DNA of 64,000 bases from Jackrogersella multiformis (GCA_902806575.1 CADCXD010000019.1:556949-620948); one strand, 5' to 3'. Shown: positions 35,396-48,700, counted from the stretch's first letter. Program-made: numbers and translations. The notes: generated by a model not told the origin, from the sequence alone.

Positions 35396-37418
35396 TTAAT
35401 TAGAAGGAAGGCAAAGATCTGTTAGCCAGTCGTTGTCGAAGAATTCCATCCCAAGAAAGTCCGAAAAAGGAGGAATTTCATCGGTATTTCGAGGGGTAGG
35501 AATACTTGAGAGCATAGGATCATTTGGCCGCAGTTTCGACTCCCACCCAGGCCGGAAGGACCGAAATAGCTGTGAGAGTCGTGAAAATAGATCACCCCCT
35601 GGAATGCTGCCATTATCTAGTCCGGCAAGAATCGCTACTTGTTCAATGTTGCCAATGACGCGGTCCAAGACGAGCAGGGGTTCTGTCGTCTCCCAAATAC
35701 CATTATCGTCGCACTCAAGATCGTCTTGGATCCGGAGCCGATAAAGTGTCACGAGGCAACGGACAAGCTGTGAGAGTATAGAAAATGGAAATCCTATATA
35801 GGAACCAGGCGGAATTGTGAAAAATACGTCAAACCAAGATTTTATCGAACAAATGGCTGTATTCATAGCTTTTCGTTGTTGAAATGTCAATTGCTCTGTG
35901 TAGAGGAACGTTGGCGAAAGCGCGATCTCTAACTTTGCGCTATATAGATGCAATAGAATTACTTCTATCATGGCGTGAGCACGGATCGTATATCGGGTTG
36001 TATAATAGCTTACCATTCTTCTGGGATCCACATAAAATATTGGTCTCGACATCTTGTAATTGCGAGTGGAGTCTCTCGAGATGGAGACATGTAGGTTCTG
36101 TTTCCCCATCCTGTGATGCTGATAGGGCCATTTTCTCCACAACCAGCTGTAATCTTACTTGCTGGACAAGAATCTTATCGCCAGGATATTCTTGTCCCTC
36201 ATCTAGCATCTGAAGGCAATCATCCATATGGGATGTCCAACGAATCGCGTCGATTTTCTGCAAGAAGGAGGATATTCTAAGGAGGATAAGTATACCACGT
36301 AAGAGACAAGCAACTATTTGACGTACATTGACGTAATTAGAAAGCAGCCAAGCACAGCCCTGCGTTCTTCCATTGTACGATGGGTGGTGGGCTTCGAATA
36401 CTTCTGATTCCCACAAGGCGTAACCTGATTATCTTTAGGGATAGGCTTAGTAAGACCGAGATCAAATACTAGAGACACCGCCAGCTGAGTGAAGACGGTC
36501 AGAAACGGTTCCCTCTGGACTTGGTAGTTGGCCCTGAAAGGGAGATATTAATTAGCGCCCATATTTTCGAGTTCCAATTCGGCAAACACCATACCAACCG
36601 ATGAATGCCAGAAGCCCCAAGAGAAGATCGATACTCTTGGTAGACCGGACCACCATTTCCTGCGCTACTATTTGGCGTATCTTGTTACCTAGTACCTGCT
36701 GCTGCAACGTCGATTTCGAGCCTGCTGCCATTATGCAAAGCCATAAAAACGGCCGCTCCTCACGGAGCTGTTGAGTGCCGATAGTAGACGGGATGTGGAC
36801 AAATGCAAAGTATTTCGATTTATAAATCTTGAAATTCGAAAGATATTCCTCTGCTTCCACTGGAGAGAGCTCGTACGAATAGTCGGTGCAATCGGAAGTA
36901 GCCGTTGCCGACCCCGGCAGATGCTGGATGTAGCCATTCGAACTGGTCAAAAAAGAATCGCCATCGAATTGACGTCGTGTATGGCTACTAGTATCTAACT
37001 GAACAATATTATTAGACTCAGGATTGTCTATATAAGTTTTGCCGCGGGGAGACGCGATGGCGGCATCGCCAGATGAACCGGTTTTAATTAGTGAAATAAG
37101 GCCATCTAGTTTTTCCTCGAGACGTGCGGACTTCTTCGTCTTGGCGACCATGGGCTTTCCAGAAATATGATTGCGGCGCCGAACGGACTCAACCGGGCGG
37201 CATTCCCTATTCAATCGATAACATCTACCCAAGTTAGTCCTCATAGCTAGGTACCTAGGTAAGTATGACTCGGAAGAAGGACAGAGACTAGTAGCTAACC
37301 TCTCACAGGGACCTCCAGCGGGGCGGATGATACATTTGCATTTAGATTGCGCACAGCTCGTACAAGCGTGACCATACGGGGCCGGAGTACCGATGGAAGA
37401 TGATGAGTGCCGATTCAT
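35396..37418 (-). CDS. Zn(II)2Cys6 transcription factor (cluster regulator candidate 1)
   Basis: Five exons (37418-37300, 37224-36595, 36533-36327, 36276-36014, 35964-35396) encode 595 residues, in phase. The zinc cluster is split by the first intron: CTSCAQSKCKC ... GGPCER joins CYRLNREC (C-x2-C-x6-C-x8-C-x2-C-x6-C, with one extra Cys). It is followed by a basic linker VRRRNHISGK and a coiled-coil-like ARLEEKLDGLISLI. Later segments (VQREPFLTVFTQLAVSLVFDLGL, HRTMEERRAVLGCFLITS, FLQKIDAIRW) match fungal zinc-cluster proteins found in biosynthetic clusters. The first intron carries the motif ACCTAGGTACCTAG (37247-37260). It lies between the efflux pump and the PKS-NRPS and probably regulates them. 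Confidence 0.85.
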
Positions 37419-39727
37419 GTTCGGTGATCAAGACGTAACCGGTATAGGGGTTAGACCCGTTGGGAGAGAAAAGTCCGAAACCGAAAGGGGAGCTTTGATG
37501 AGCCCGGCGATGCCCTTTGATGGGTCATAAGAGCACCTGGGTAGTTAAGAAATGATTTGATTAATAATTGCAGGTGGTTAATTGCAACCAACCAGTTGGC
37601 TTGAGCTACGATTAAACTCCTTCTGTGGCTTTAGATAAGGGTCTTACACAGTACGTATAATAATACATGGATGCTGTGATTTTGAAAATCCCTGGTACCT
37701 AGGCCGCGAATCTGGTTAAATGCCTGTATTATTCATGGAGGTAGGTACCTAATAGAGTGAGCCCATCGCATCCGATTTGACCATAAAACCACCGAAAACT
37801 GCCGAATAGATACTGGTAGGTATCGCAAGGGGTGTCACCAACGAATAAAAAAAGGCCGAATACTCTCCCAGGAATCGCCATATAACCATTCATTCATCGC
37901 TCCTGGCTACCTACCTACCCAGGTACATATGTAGGTACGTAGGTTAAATACAGTCGTGAAGACAGGTACCTAACTCGCAAAATCATACCTTCGGCTTGTC
38001 ATACCTTCGGCTTCAAGCTTTGTTAATAGCTCTCTGGTTTAGGTACCGAATGAATCGATATTATCGGCGATTTGTTGCCGACCATTAACATCCATAACAT
38101 AGATATATTACATATAACTTCCAAGGTTAGCAAGATAAAAGCAGCTCATTATAAACATGCCGCTTGTTTTTAACAAACAGAGTTTCTCACAAAATAAATA
38201 ACAACACGACATATTTATAAGGTTCCGAGTTTTATGTAATAAATTGATATATTGAACAGGCAGGAATGTGGTTACGAAGCGGCCAGGTAGGTAGTGTAGG
38301 ATGGGGATAATGGTTGTTGTTTTCTGTAGGTTTTAAGCTTCAGTTCAAAACACAGGATTTCACTTTATCCTCTTGATTATATAACCGCCCCGCACTCGGC
38401 CATACTCCCCCGAGGCACGCCAAACAACGAGTCCTCGGAACCACCCCTTGAAGCTATTCCCACCCTTCCTGTCCGACGTGATATTGAGGGTTGTTGTTGG
38501 GTTCGGCAATCGTGTGCATCGCATCCGGGTCAAATCTGGTGTAAAGATTAGGTCGGCTTTATCTTCGTCGGTCTCCGTGTACAAGTCATAGTTCATGTAG
38601 GACTCATATTTGCCTGTGAGTTGCGCAGCGGTCTCATCTGGGACAGTTCTTATTTCTGTATATCTTATCGTTTCGAAGATCAAGAATGACGGGCCATTCT
38701 TCTGTTTTTTGTACTCGATCCATGAACGGCTCTTGGAGGGCTGCTGGCGAGGATCGTAATAATCGATCTCTCTCTCGATGTATTGCTTCCATGCACTTGG
38801 ATGGGAAACCACGCAGGTTCGAATCCTGCAGCTCTCACCAATGTTGGATGGGCAAAGATCATCGTTGTTCAACTAGCTAAAATGAGGTTGTTCTTATGTT
38901 TTTTTTATCTGTGTCATGTTTCGGAAATCTCCCCCGTAGACCCGAAGGTCACATGACTGCCCCACAGTAGCTAGGTACATATGGAAAGGGAGTTTCAACT
39001 GTCGTTGAAAAAACGTACCTACTTACATGTAAGTAAGGAGGTCATTAACATGCAGCAGGATGCCTAACTAGTACCTAACTGGTAGGGCTAAATCGAATGA
39101 AATGAAACGTACCTAGGATGTGCCTTCCATGGGTATATGTTTGTTGATTTCCAGTGAACGCCCTACCCTACCTCCTCTAAGGAGGTAGGTACCTATTAGT
39201 ACCTAGATCATCTGGTGATGGTACCTACCTTTGATGGATGATGTTGATGATCCATGGATGTTCCAAGGGTTGTTACCACCTATTCTTAGGTTTTGACTTT
39301 ACCTACCTAGGAGGTACCTACTGTATAATAAGGTAAAGGTAAATCCTACATAGAGGCGTTGGCGCGTCTTTGTCTGAACCACTGTTTCGTGATTAAGAGA
39401 AAGCCCGCTCTGTTATTTATAACAAATTCGCACTCTTAACTTGAAGCCACTAATACTATCTTGGAAGTTAGGTAGGTACCTGTAACTACCTACATATGTA
39501 CCTAGTAGGAAAAGCCAATCCGGGCACTTCTTGACTGGGTATTATCCACTATACTAGTGGAGCCCAAAGTACCTAAGTACAATATTTAGATCTGTTAGAT
39601 CTGGATCTAAATGATCACCCATGCCAAGCCCCACTAACATTCAACAATACCCCTGAACTCCGAGTAATCGCATCAATCCTTCCTTAGGTATCAACTGTAA
39701 TCGCGTATGAGAAAAAAACCTTCAACT
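37419..39727. repeat. Spacer with TAGGTACC-type motifs and a tRNA-like relic
   Basis: This 2.3-kb region lies between the regulator and the 3' end of the PKS-NRPS. Motif clusters occur at about 37680-37750, 37910-37970 and 39170-39510. A tRNA 3'-half-like element is at 38813-38840. A minus-strand reading frame at 38872-38360 (170 codons) has no recognised domain, and its first part is the antisense of the tRNA-like element, so I do not call it a gene. Confidence 0.55.
38813..38840 (+). pseudogene. tRNA 3'-half relic (T-arm, acceptor 3' strand, CCA)
   Basis: A perfect 5-bp T stem with canonical loop (GCAGG-TTCGAAT-CCTGC, 38813-38829) is followed by AGCTCTCA and CCA. Just upstream, TGGGAAACCA (38801-38810) could form a long variable arm as in Ser/Leu tRNAs. 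I found no matching 5' acceptor strand (TGAGAGCT) within about 200 bases upstream, so this looks like a truncated copy and not a working tRNA gene. Confidence 0.45.
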
Positions 39728-42700
39728 CTACCTTCGTGATTCGAATCTCACTTCTCCATTCCTTCCTACGTCGCCTTCTACTGTGACCTCCTGCGATGCC
39801 AGGAAGTAATTGAAGCCAAGCGACTTAATTCGTCCCATCCATCGAAGACCTGCTGTTCTCTCGAATCCCCGATCTCCTCTATGTTGCTCAAGATGCGTCC
39901 TCATTTCCGCCACGTTGATTGTGATAGGGCTCTCATAATGTAAGAACCGCGTCGTAGGTACGGTGTCGTCCGCTCCCTCGTGGATAATCGCTTCGCATAA
40001 CCACCGGGCTACCTGCTCGGCTGGGAACATATCAAAACGGCCTTCCCAACCATCGAAGTCGGGCATTGTCTGCGTCGTGTCAATAAACCGGAGGAACTCA
40101 TCTAACTCGCGCTTCGTTGAACCGGACGGTAGCTCCCGCGACAATCGCGACGGAATGAAGCGGTGCACTGTCGTTGGCAGTCCCACTTCTGCGGCGGCCC
40201 TTTCAAGAATGCGCTCGCTGGCCCATCGAGTGGCGACATAGCCATCCGTGCCATCCGTCGCGGGGATATGTGCAGCAGCCGAGACGGCGGTGTTATAATC
40301 AGCCTTCCGAGGCAGTACACCGGCTGTAGAGATATAATGAATCGGGATCCGCCGGGGAGCAGCGAGTTTGACTAGCTCTTTCGTCGGATGGACGTTGCTG
40401 GGACGCAGCACGTGGTAGTTATCCCAGAACGAGCGCACGGCACCCATGTGCAGGATCACGTCCACATCGCCGGACAAAGCTTGAAACGCCTCCTGCGGAA
40501 GCCCAAGCAAAGGTGACGAGAGGTCTCCGCTGTGGTAAACAACCTTGGGCGACGAGGTGAGAAGTTTCCGAGGGGTGTCGGAAGATATGTCCCGCACGGC
40601 GACGCAGTGGATAGCGCGCACGTGCGAGTTCGCAACGAGCTGTGGGAGAATGTATCTCGCAAGAAAGCCTGTGGCTCCGGTGAGTAGAACAGACTTCTGG
40701 GCATTGTTTGTTAGCTTCGGGTCTCCAGTACTGGCCGTATCAGTACTGAGATTAGGCAGGGCGGTCTCCTTTTCCCAGTCGATGAGGTTAACGATGGAGC
40801 TGTCCTCGATTTTGCGCGCCATTTCGCCAAGCGTGCTTGCCTCGATAAGTTCGACAAGGCGGATTACGACATTAAAAATATCGCGAATTTGCGACTGGAG
40901 GCGAATGGCTAATAAAGAGTTGCCACCGACGACGAAAAAACTGGTCGAAGGAACAATGTGAAAGCCAAGCTCACGATTCCCGAGGACATCTTGCCATACA
41001 CGTTTGAGCTGCACCATCGTCTCATTCATCTCTAAACCATCCTCCCCCATGCTGTTAACCTGTCGAGGTAGCGGTAGGTTCTTTATGGTCTCCCGATCCA
41101 CCTTAGAGTGGTTGGTGAGGGGAAGATGGTCGAGCGGGACCGCCATAACAGGTATCATATACTGAGGAAGAGGGAGGTGGCTGAGTAGTTGCTGCAGAAA
41201 CGATTGTTTGTCCGTAACGTTGTGCTGAGGTGCGAACACAACATGTGCCACGAGAAACTCGGGGTTTCCTTCGCGAAGTGTGACGACCGCTTCCCTAAGC
41301 GCGCCATCCGCCGCCGAAACAATGTTGCTCTCGATATCGCTTAGCTCTATGCGAAGGCCTCTGATTTTAATCTGAGTGTCACCTGCCATGCGGCTGTGGA
41401 AAACCATAGCTCCGTCCTCTTGCATGTGTCCAATATCACCCGTAAGGTACATCCTCTTCCATCCATTAGCCACATACTCAGGCGTTGCGTACGGGTCCCT
41501 GACGAAGTGCTGGTCCGTTAATTCTTTGTTGTTTAGGTAGCCTATGGACACACCGGCGCCGCCGAGCGCAACCTGACCCGGCATTCCAGCGGGAACAGGC
41601 TTAAGCTTCTCATCAAGAATGTAGGTCACATAATTTGGCAATGAAAATCCGCACGGGATGCGGCCTTCCGCAGGTTTTTCGCGATACGAAATCTCCATCT
41701 TGGTCGATGAAATCGAAATTTCTGTAGGGCCGTAAGAGTTGAAGAAACGTAGCTGCGGGAGGTTAAGCTCCGCAAACTCTTGCGTGGCAGCACGCGTCAG
41801 GGGCTCGCCGCCACCGAACGCGAATCGCCAGTTCGATGCTCGACGGAGGTTGTCGATACCATATTGCATCCATAACGAATACTCCGACGGTGTTGCCTTC
41901 GTATACGTAATGCTATGCTGCTCGACGAGCTTTGTGATCTCGAGCGGGTCACCACGCTTACTCCACGGAACGATGTACACCATCCCGCCGTTGACTAGTC
42001 CCGTATATATCTGATCCGAGGAATGGTTGAACGTAAAGGCACTCTGCTGTAACACGCGCTCGGCGTCTAGTTTCCACATCTTCGTATACCCCTCAATCTC
42101 GTTCCTCAGGCCCGAGTGCTTAACGATTATGCCCTTAGGCGCACCCGTCGAGCCGCTGGTGTATAAAATTGCCGCCGGCAAGTCCGCTTTCGCCTGGTTG
42201 CGAACGCCAGCGGAGGATCTCGATGCCACACGCGTCACGCTGATAATCTTCGCTTTGGGCACGTTTAGCTGCGGCGCTTTTTCGAGTGTGTCATCATCCG
42301 TTAGGATCGCACTGGGATCACAATCCCCCGCTACAGCTGCTAGACGTGGTATGGGGTTACGTAGGTCCAGCGGCACATATATGGCTCCAACACGCATGAT
42401 GGCGAGCATAGAACACACCCAGTCAGATGTGGCTTGCTGGAGGACGAGAACTCGGGAGCCGGTACCAACTCGACTATTTTGCAATGCCTCGCCAATGGCC
42501 TCGATTCGCCTGATCATGTCGGCATATGTTAGGACACTACCAAGACCATCCATAAGTGCGACCTTGTTTTTGTTTTGCTCGGCGGCGGCGATCTGGTCAA
42601 TCCGGTGCGTTAGCGTTTCTGGCCAGTCTGACGCCAAGTTCGGTCCTAGTGATAGTTAGTGGGACATAAATGCCAAAACTTTTGACTGGAGCTTACCACG

Positions 42701-45700
42701 ACCGAGTGCGAGTGCGCGGGTGCGCTGTTTCTCGCTGAATATAGGGGTGTCCTTCAACGACAACGTTACGTCATTGGAGAGAACATTGAGCAGATGGATG
42801 TATGTGTCTAACAACAAATTTGTCGCCGCCAGGTCGTAGAGACTCTTTTGCGCTCGAATCATGATCAGTGCGCCTGTGGCGCTGTCGGTCACATCTAATG
42901 TGATATCGTAGGCTGTCCGTCCAGGATGCATCTGTTGCAATTCGAACTGGCAGTTACCCCAGCCGTGCTTCTCCTGAGCCCCTTGACGGTAGTCAAAGAA
43001 TGCTTGGAAAAAGGGACTATACGCAGAAGAGCGGGGGACATTTAACTCTTTAAGGAGAATATCGAAGGGGAGGCGCGAATTCCCTAGCGCAGCGTACGCG
43101 GTGTTTCGAGCCTCCGCAACAGCATCTGCGAAACGTTGGTCTTGTTGGCGGCGAAAGCGTAGGGTGAGGAGATTGAGGAAGAGACCGATAGTTCCCATCA
43201 CATCGCTGTCGTTGCGGTTGGCGTCGGCAATGCCGATGGTCAGGTCTTGGATATCAGTTAGTCCGAATAGCATCGTTCTGAACGCGGCCAGGTAAAAATG
43301 AAAGTTGGTCGATCGCAACGTCTTGGAGATCGACCTAACTCGCGCTGCAAGCGCCGGCTCGAGCCGGTATTCTACCTGATGAATGTCGAATGTTTTCATC
43401 GGCGTTCGGGAGCTGACCCGAGACACGGGCAACAACGGTAAGATTGGTACCCCATCTGGAAATACACCTCGCCAGAACTTCAGCTCGTCGTTCATCTCTC
43501 CCTTCTCAAAGGAACTTCGTTGAGTTTTGGAGAATTCGGGAAACTGTCGCGGCGGGGCCCCGAGGGATTGACCATTGTAAGCCTTCTCTAGGTCTGATAA
43601 GAATACCTGATAGCTTACCCCATCCATAAGAATGTGGTGGTAGCTGAAGAGGAGATAGTGCACAGACGGCGACAGCGTAAGGAGAACAACTCGCATCATC
43701 TCGCCGCTTGCAATGTCGAAGACGTGCGCCTTTAGGCTGGCATATTCAACAGCAACATCTTCGACGCGGCTAATAGTCCTGGATTCTACCCGTAGCGGGG
43801 AGCCGTCGATTACTTTCTGGTACGCGAGGTCTGCCTTAGTTTTATCCCCGACGAAGCATGTGCGTAGCGCTTCATGTCTTGCGCTGACAGTACGGACGGC
43901 TCTCTCCAAATCACCGATGCGCAAGCTGCCCGTGACTTTGTAGTAGAAGGTCACGTTGAAGGTTGTCTGGTCTTCGAGCAGGAGCCGCAAAAACCAGAAT
44001 CTTGATTGTGCGAACGAGATCTCCTCGCTCTTCAAGAAGGTAAATGCTGGTAGCGATGGATTCGGCTTCGCCACCTCCGCGAGCGCGGGCGTAGATATTG
44101 ACGACGGCTGCGTCGAAGAATCCGCATTCAAGGTAGATGTAGAGCTCGAGTCTGAAGCTTGCGGCTCGCGTGAAGGCTTGGGTTCTTTCACGGCGGCCGT
44201 TGCGGACTCACTCCCGATGTTAGAAAGAAAGCCTTCTGGCAACTTTTCGAGCACATAGTTGCTCAGATTAGCTACGGAACCTCCACCGAGGACCTTCAAA
44301 ACAGGCATATCGACCTTCAGCTCTTTCAAAAACCAAGACCGCACCTCCACGGCGACCAAAGAGTCGATTCCAAGCTCGGTGAGAGGGGCCTCGCTGTTTA
44401 TGGTTTCGTCTGATATATGCAAGACTACGCGCAGCTTGTCTGAAAAACATTCTAGGCAACTGTTAGATCGCATGTTCGTCGACGCGGTTTCCAGGATCTA
44501 GCTTACCTTGTAAGACCTCCAAAGCTTCTTCCATAGTCCTTGCGTTCGATATCTGCTCCCTAACAGGAAGCTTGGTCTTCTTCTCGTCTTGCTTGGCTTC
44601 GACGCCTTTGGATTCGACGATACAATGCGAGAAGCGGGGGTTTTCAAACCACGGTCCCCTGATCTCTTCGTCATCCCGGATCATGCGGATACCTGTCGTG
44701 ACGACTGGGGATACCCCCAGTTCCGGATAGCCAGATCGGATCGTCTCCGCAAACATCTGGTGGACTTCAGATTCGGAGATGGCCATGTACCCGTACTTAT
44801 CTAGCTGTTCCACGACGGCCTGGCCCGCACGCTCTACATATCCAGCACCGACAACCCGGCCAATATGGAATGTAGACGCAGCTACGCCTCGCTTGCGTCG
44901 TTTCTTAGCAATGCTAGCTAGATACGCAGTTGCCGCGGCATAGTTGGCTTGGCCTGAATTTCCGACGACGCACGCGAGAGACGAGAACAGGATGAAGAAA
45001 TCGAGCTCGTCGTCGTAGAAGAATTCATCAAGATTATTTGTCCCGTCGACCTTGGGACGGAGGACCTTCTGCATCATGTCCAGCGACATTTCCGAGAAGA
45101 GCGTGTCGTGGAGGACCATTGCGGCATTAGCGACCCCCGCGATGGGGGGGCACGTCGCTCTAATTTCGTCCACGACTCTCTTTAAACTCTGCTTGTCGGT
45201 GATATCCCTGTTACGTTATTAGCGTCTGCGCCGCTACGATTGACGTTACTCACATTGAGAAAACCTTGACCGTCCCGCCAGTTCCCTCGAACGACTCAAG
45301 CCATTTTGTGTCAACATTGGGACGACGGCTTGCCAAACAGACATGCCCTGCTCCGTTGCGGATCATCCACTCGCAGAGCGACTGCCCGAGCTGTCCAGTG
45401 AGTCCGCTGAGACCGATGAGAAGGTACGTCTTATCACGGGAGAAGAGTCGGTCAGCATCGAGAGACCGTACTTGCACTGTGATCGCGTCGTTCGATACCC
45501 AGTCAACCACACTAATGGGCTGTTTTGATATCGATGTATCGCTGACCTGGCGTAGTTGGATGATCAAATCCTGGGGATCTCGAAAAATGGTCGTGTCGGA
45601 AACGGCATCTTTGAGCCGGCTTAGTATAAGTTCATGACTATCAGTGGGTGGTAGCGATTGATATCGGAAGAGATCAGAACGGTCAATTCTCTTGCAAGCC

Positions 45701-48700
45701 GGTGGCAACACATCGATAATTTTTAAGCCTCCATCTCCTTGTATAGCCATATCGAGAAAATGCGTAAGACTTGCCGGAAGTAGTCTTCGTATAGCATATG
45801 TAGGCGACCGAGGATTCACCCCGACCCATGATGGATATGGGACGTCCATACAAGTGCTAAAGGTGATGGAGACCCCCTTAACAGATGCGCGCCGTGCCAG
45901 TGCCTTGGCGAGGATTCCGTCCTTGCCACACTCGTGTACTAAAAGGTGGCTTCCGGGGGATATCGTGGTAATTAGAGAATTGGCAAGGAGCTCACAAGCA
46001 ACGGCCACAAGACTGATGGTGGCATCCATTGCCACCCCTGCGGTCGCCACGGGAACTGTAACAAAAGAGTTCGACGCGGAGAGCGCGACGACCCTGTCCG
46101 TAGTCCCCTCTATTCTTCCAATGCTGAGGTAACAGAATGTATCTGGGCCGACATTCAGCGCCATCAAGCTTGACTGTTCGACTCGAACGACCTTGTTGCC
46201 ACCTTTTCGCGTCAATGGGAGGACTTCTTCCTCCAGCAAGAGAGCCGGAGGATCGGCGCGTTGCGCGATAGAGATGTTCGAGCTGGACGTGAAGACAGTC
46301 TTAGTAACGACGCGCCTTTTGGAGTTGAGTCGAGCGTTCTGATCCGCGTGCGCGATGACACGGGGAATCATAAGATGGCCATGATCCAAGGAGAACTCCG
46401 GTTCCTTAGACCATAACAACTGGTCCCCCGGCGCTTCCCACTCGTCCATGGCACACTGGCGCAGGAGGTACTCGGCAACAGCTTTTGGGACGTTCTGTTC
46501 CAGATCGGAAATATCGAGGTGGCTAAAAGTGATGTGCGGCATCTCATGGCTGACGGCGCGGGTAAAGGCAATACTCGACATATGATACGGGTTATCCGCC
46601 TCAGCCCCCGAAGTGATCCAGAGGATGCCCTTCGAAAGATTGAAAAGCCGCTGGAGGCCATCCATCGTCTCCTCACTCATATTCTTGAATATAGGGCTGT
46701 CGAGGTCAACTAGGTTGATAAACATGCTCATCGGCTCGAGCGAGTCATTTTCAGTCGGCAGACCGTCGAGAATGGTTACCTTGCCGCAGAACTTTTCGAG
46801 GAGATCCGCTGCTTCTTCAGCAATGCGCGCGGTTACAAGAGATCTAGTACCAAGGATGACAAGGCTGTCAACATATACGGAAGATGAAGAGTGCGACAGC
46901 GGTCGCCGCAAGAAATCCACTCGATCGTTGACAGCCTGGGCCGCGATAATGGAGAACGGCCATGCTAAACCGTCGAGCTCAGGAGTGATGGCGTCGATGC
47001 CCGAGAATCCGGATTTGCGTAGAACGGTATGCCAGGCACCCGGGGTGGTGGTTGCGGCATATTGGCGACCGTCGTCGACGCCAATCCACCATCCAGGAAG
47101 ACCACCCATCATATTGGTAAACCTGATGGGTCCGTTATTGGTGATTTCAAGCAACATAAGATATCCGCCTGGTTTCAAGAGTCGTCGGGTATTCTCCAGT
47201 GTTTTCTGGAGCGAAGCTGTTGCGTGCAGGACGTTGGAAGCAATGATGATGTCGTACGAATGGGCCTCGAACCCCTGGGTCGCTGGCGTCGTCTCGACGT
47301 CCAGTATCTTGAAAGTCATCTTGTCACTATACTCCTTGAACAGCTCAGCGGCCTTTTCAAAGAAGCCCGCAGATATGTCAGTATAAGTATAACTGGAGAA
47401 GGCTTTCCCGATGTTTTCCAGAACCGTTTTTGTGGCCCCACCAGTTCCAGCACCTGATTACCTTGTCAGCGAAGGGCGACCGAAAAAGTTCAACTGCGGT
47501 TCCTACCTATCTCGAGTATCTTGGCGTGTGGATAGCGGTGCGAGATCTGCTGGACCATTTTAGCCAAGAACGAGTTGTATTTGGAAAATCCAAGACCCTT
47601 TTTATAGAGGTCATCCAACATGTTGTCTTGAAGCATATGCTCCAAAATGGTCGTCTGGCCTCGTATAACGGCAGGGATATTCTTGCCAACGGTTGATATA
47701 AGCTTTATATCGACGCACCCTATGTGCCTAAATCGATATCGTCAGTCGAGAGCTTAGAGTCTGTCGTCTAATACTTACGTGTGTATTAATGCGTCGATGA
47801 CATCTGCCGTATCTTCAGACCATTCCCGTTTTATGTAGGGATGTCTTCCACCAGCTACGGATGATATTACGTGATCCATAAAGTTCCTAAGGCACTGATG
47901 ATGTCCCTGCCCCTTTGCCCATTCTTCGTCAGTAATTTCAGACTTCCACTTACGGAGATAGTAGTACGACACCCTCTCGCACAAGCCCGCGAGTTCAACT
48001 TCATCCGCAGCTGGATTCTCATTGCGCACGATGGAAGTACCTTCAGGCGCTGCGAAATTCCATTTCGTCTGAGAGAATAGGGTCCGGTCGTCCGCCGCGG
48101 ACGCAAGGCCAAACGGTATCATTGTCAAATCCTCAACCTGAATCATTGTCTGCCGGCCACCCTCGCTGAAAATATCGACACTGCCACATATGGAGATAGA
48201 CTTGGGCTCCCGCAACACCGCACAAATCGGCAGCTGTGTCCCGGAAGCTGGTATCGAATTACAGAGCTCCGGGTTCACCCTCACGCACTTGATGGACGTC
48301 GGGACATGAAGCGACCACAAACGTCCATCCCCCGGGGAGGACTGAGCGAGCAGTGCCGCCTGAAAGGAGATATCAAGCATGGCAGGATGTACCAGCAGTG
48401 CGGACTCGGGGTCTGCGTGGGGATACGTCGACACCATAGCGGAGGCTTGGTCGAGCCTTCGTTTTAGTGACGACATTCCGCGGAATGGACCGGTGTAACT
48501 ATAGTTGAGCTCACCAAGAGACGAATAGAAGCGGTCGACATCAACCGTTGCCATATTGGAATCGTCGAGCGGAGTAGACGATAGCGCCATAGCGGATGGA
48601 GACCCGAACACGATCTTGACAATCCCGCTCGCCATCAAGTCCATCTCGTCGGACCCGGTATTAGGGCAAGAGTAGCATGAAAAAGCAGCAGTTTGTACCT

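Noticed and set aside
36142..36533. Possible frameshift in the zinc-cluster gene at 35396-37418
   Set aside because: The competing frame is a shadow. The correct frame reads HRTMEERRAVLGCFLITS and splices cleanly into SSFLQKIDAIRW.
38360..38872. 170-codon minus-strand open frame as a gene
   Set aside because: Its N-terminus (SCRIRTC-type) is the antisense of the tRNA-like T arm, and the rest has no recognisable domain.
39728..42645. A-T-R part as a separate NRPS-like gene
   Set aside because: A 51-nt intron (42696-42646) joins it in phase to the C domain; there is no independent start or promoter.
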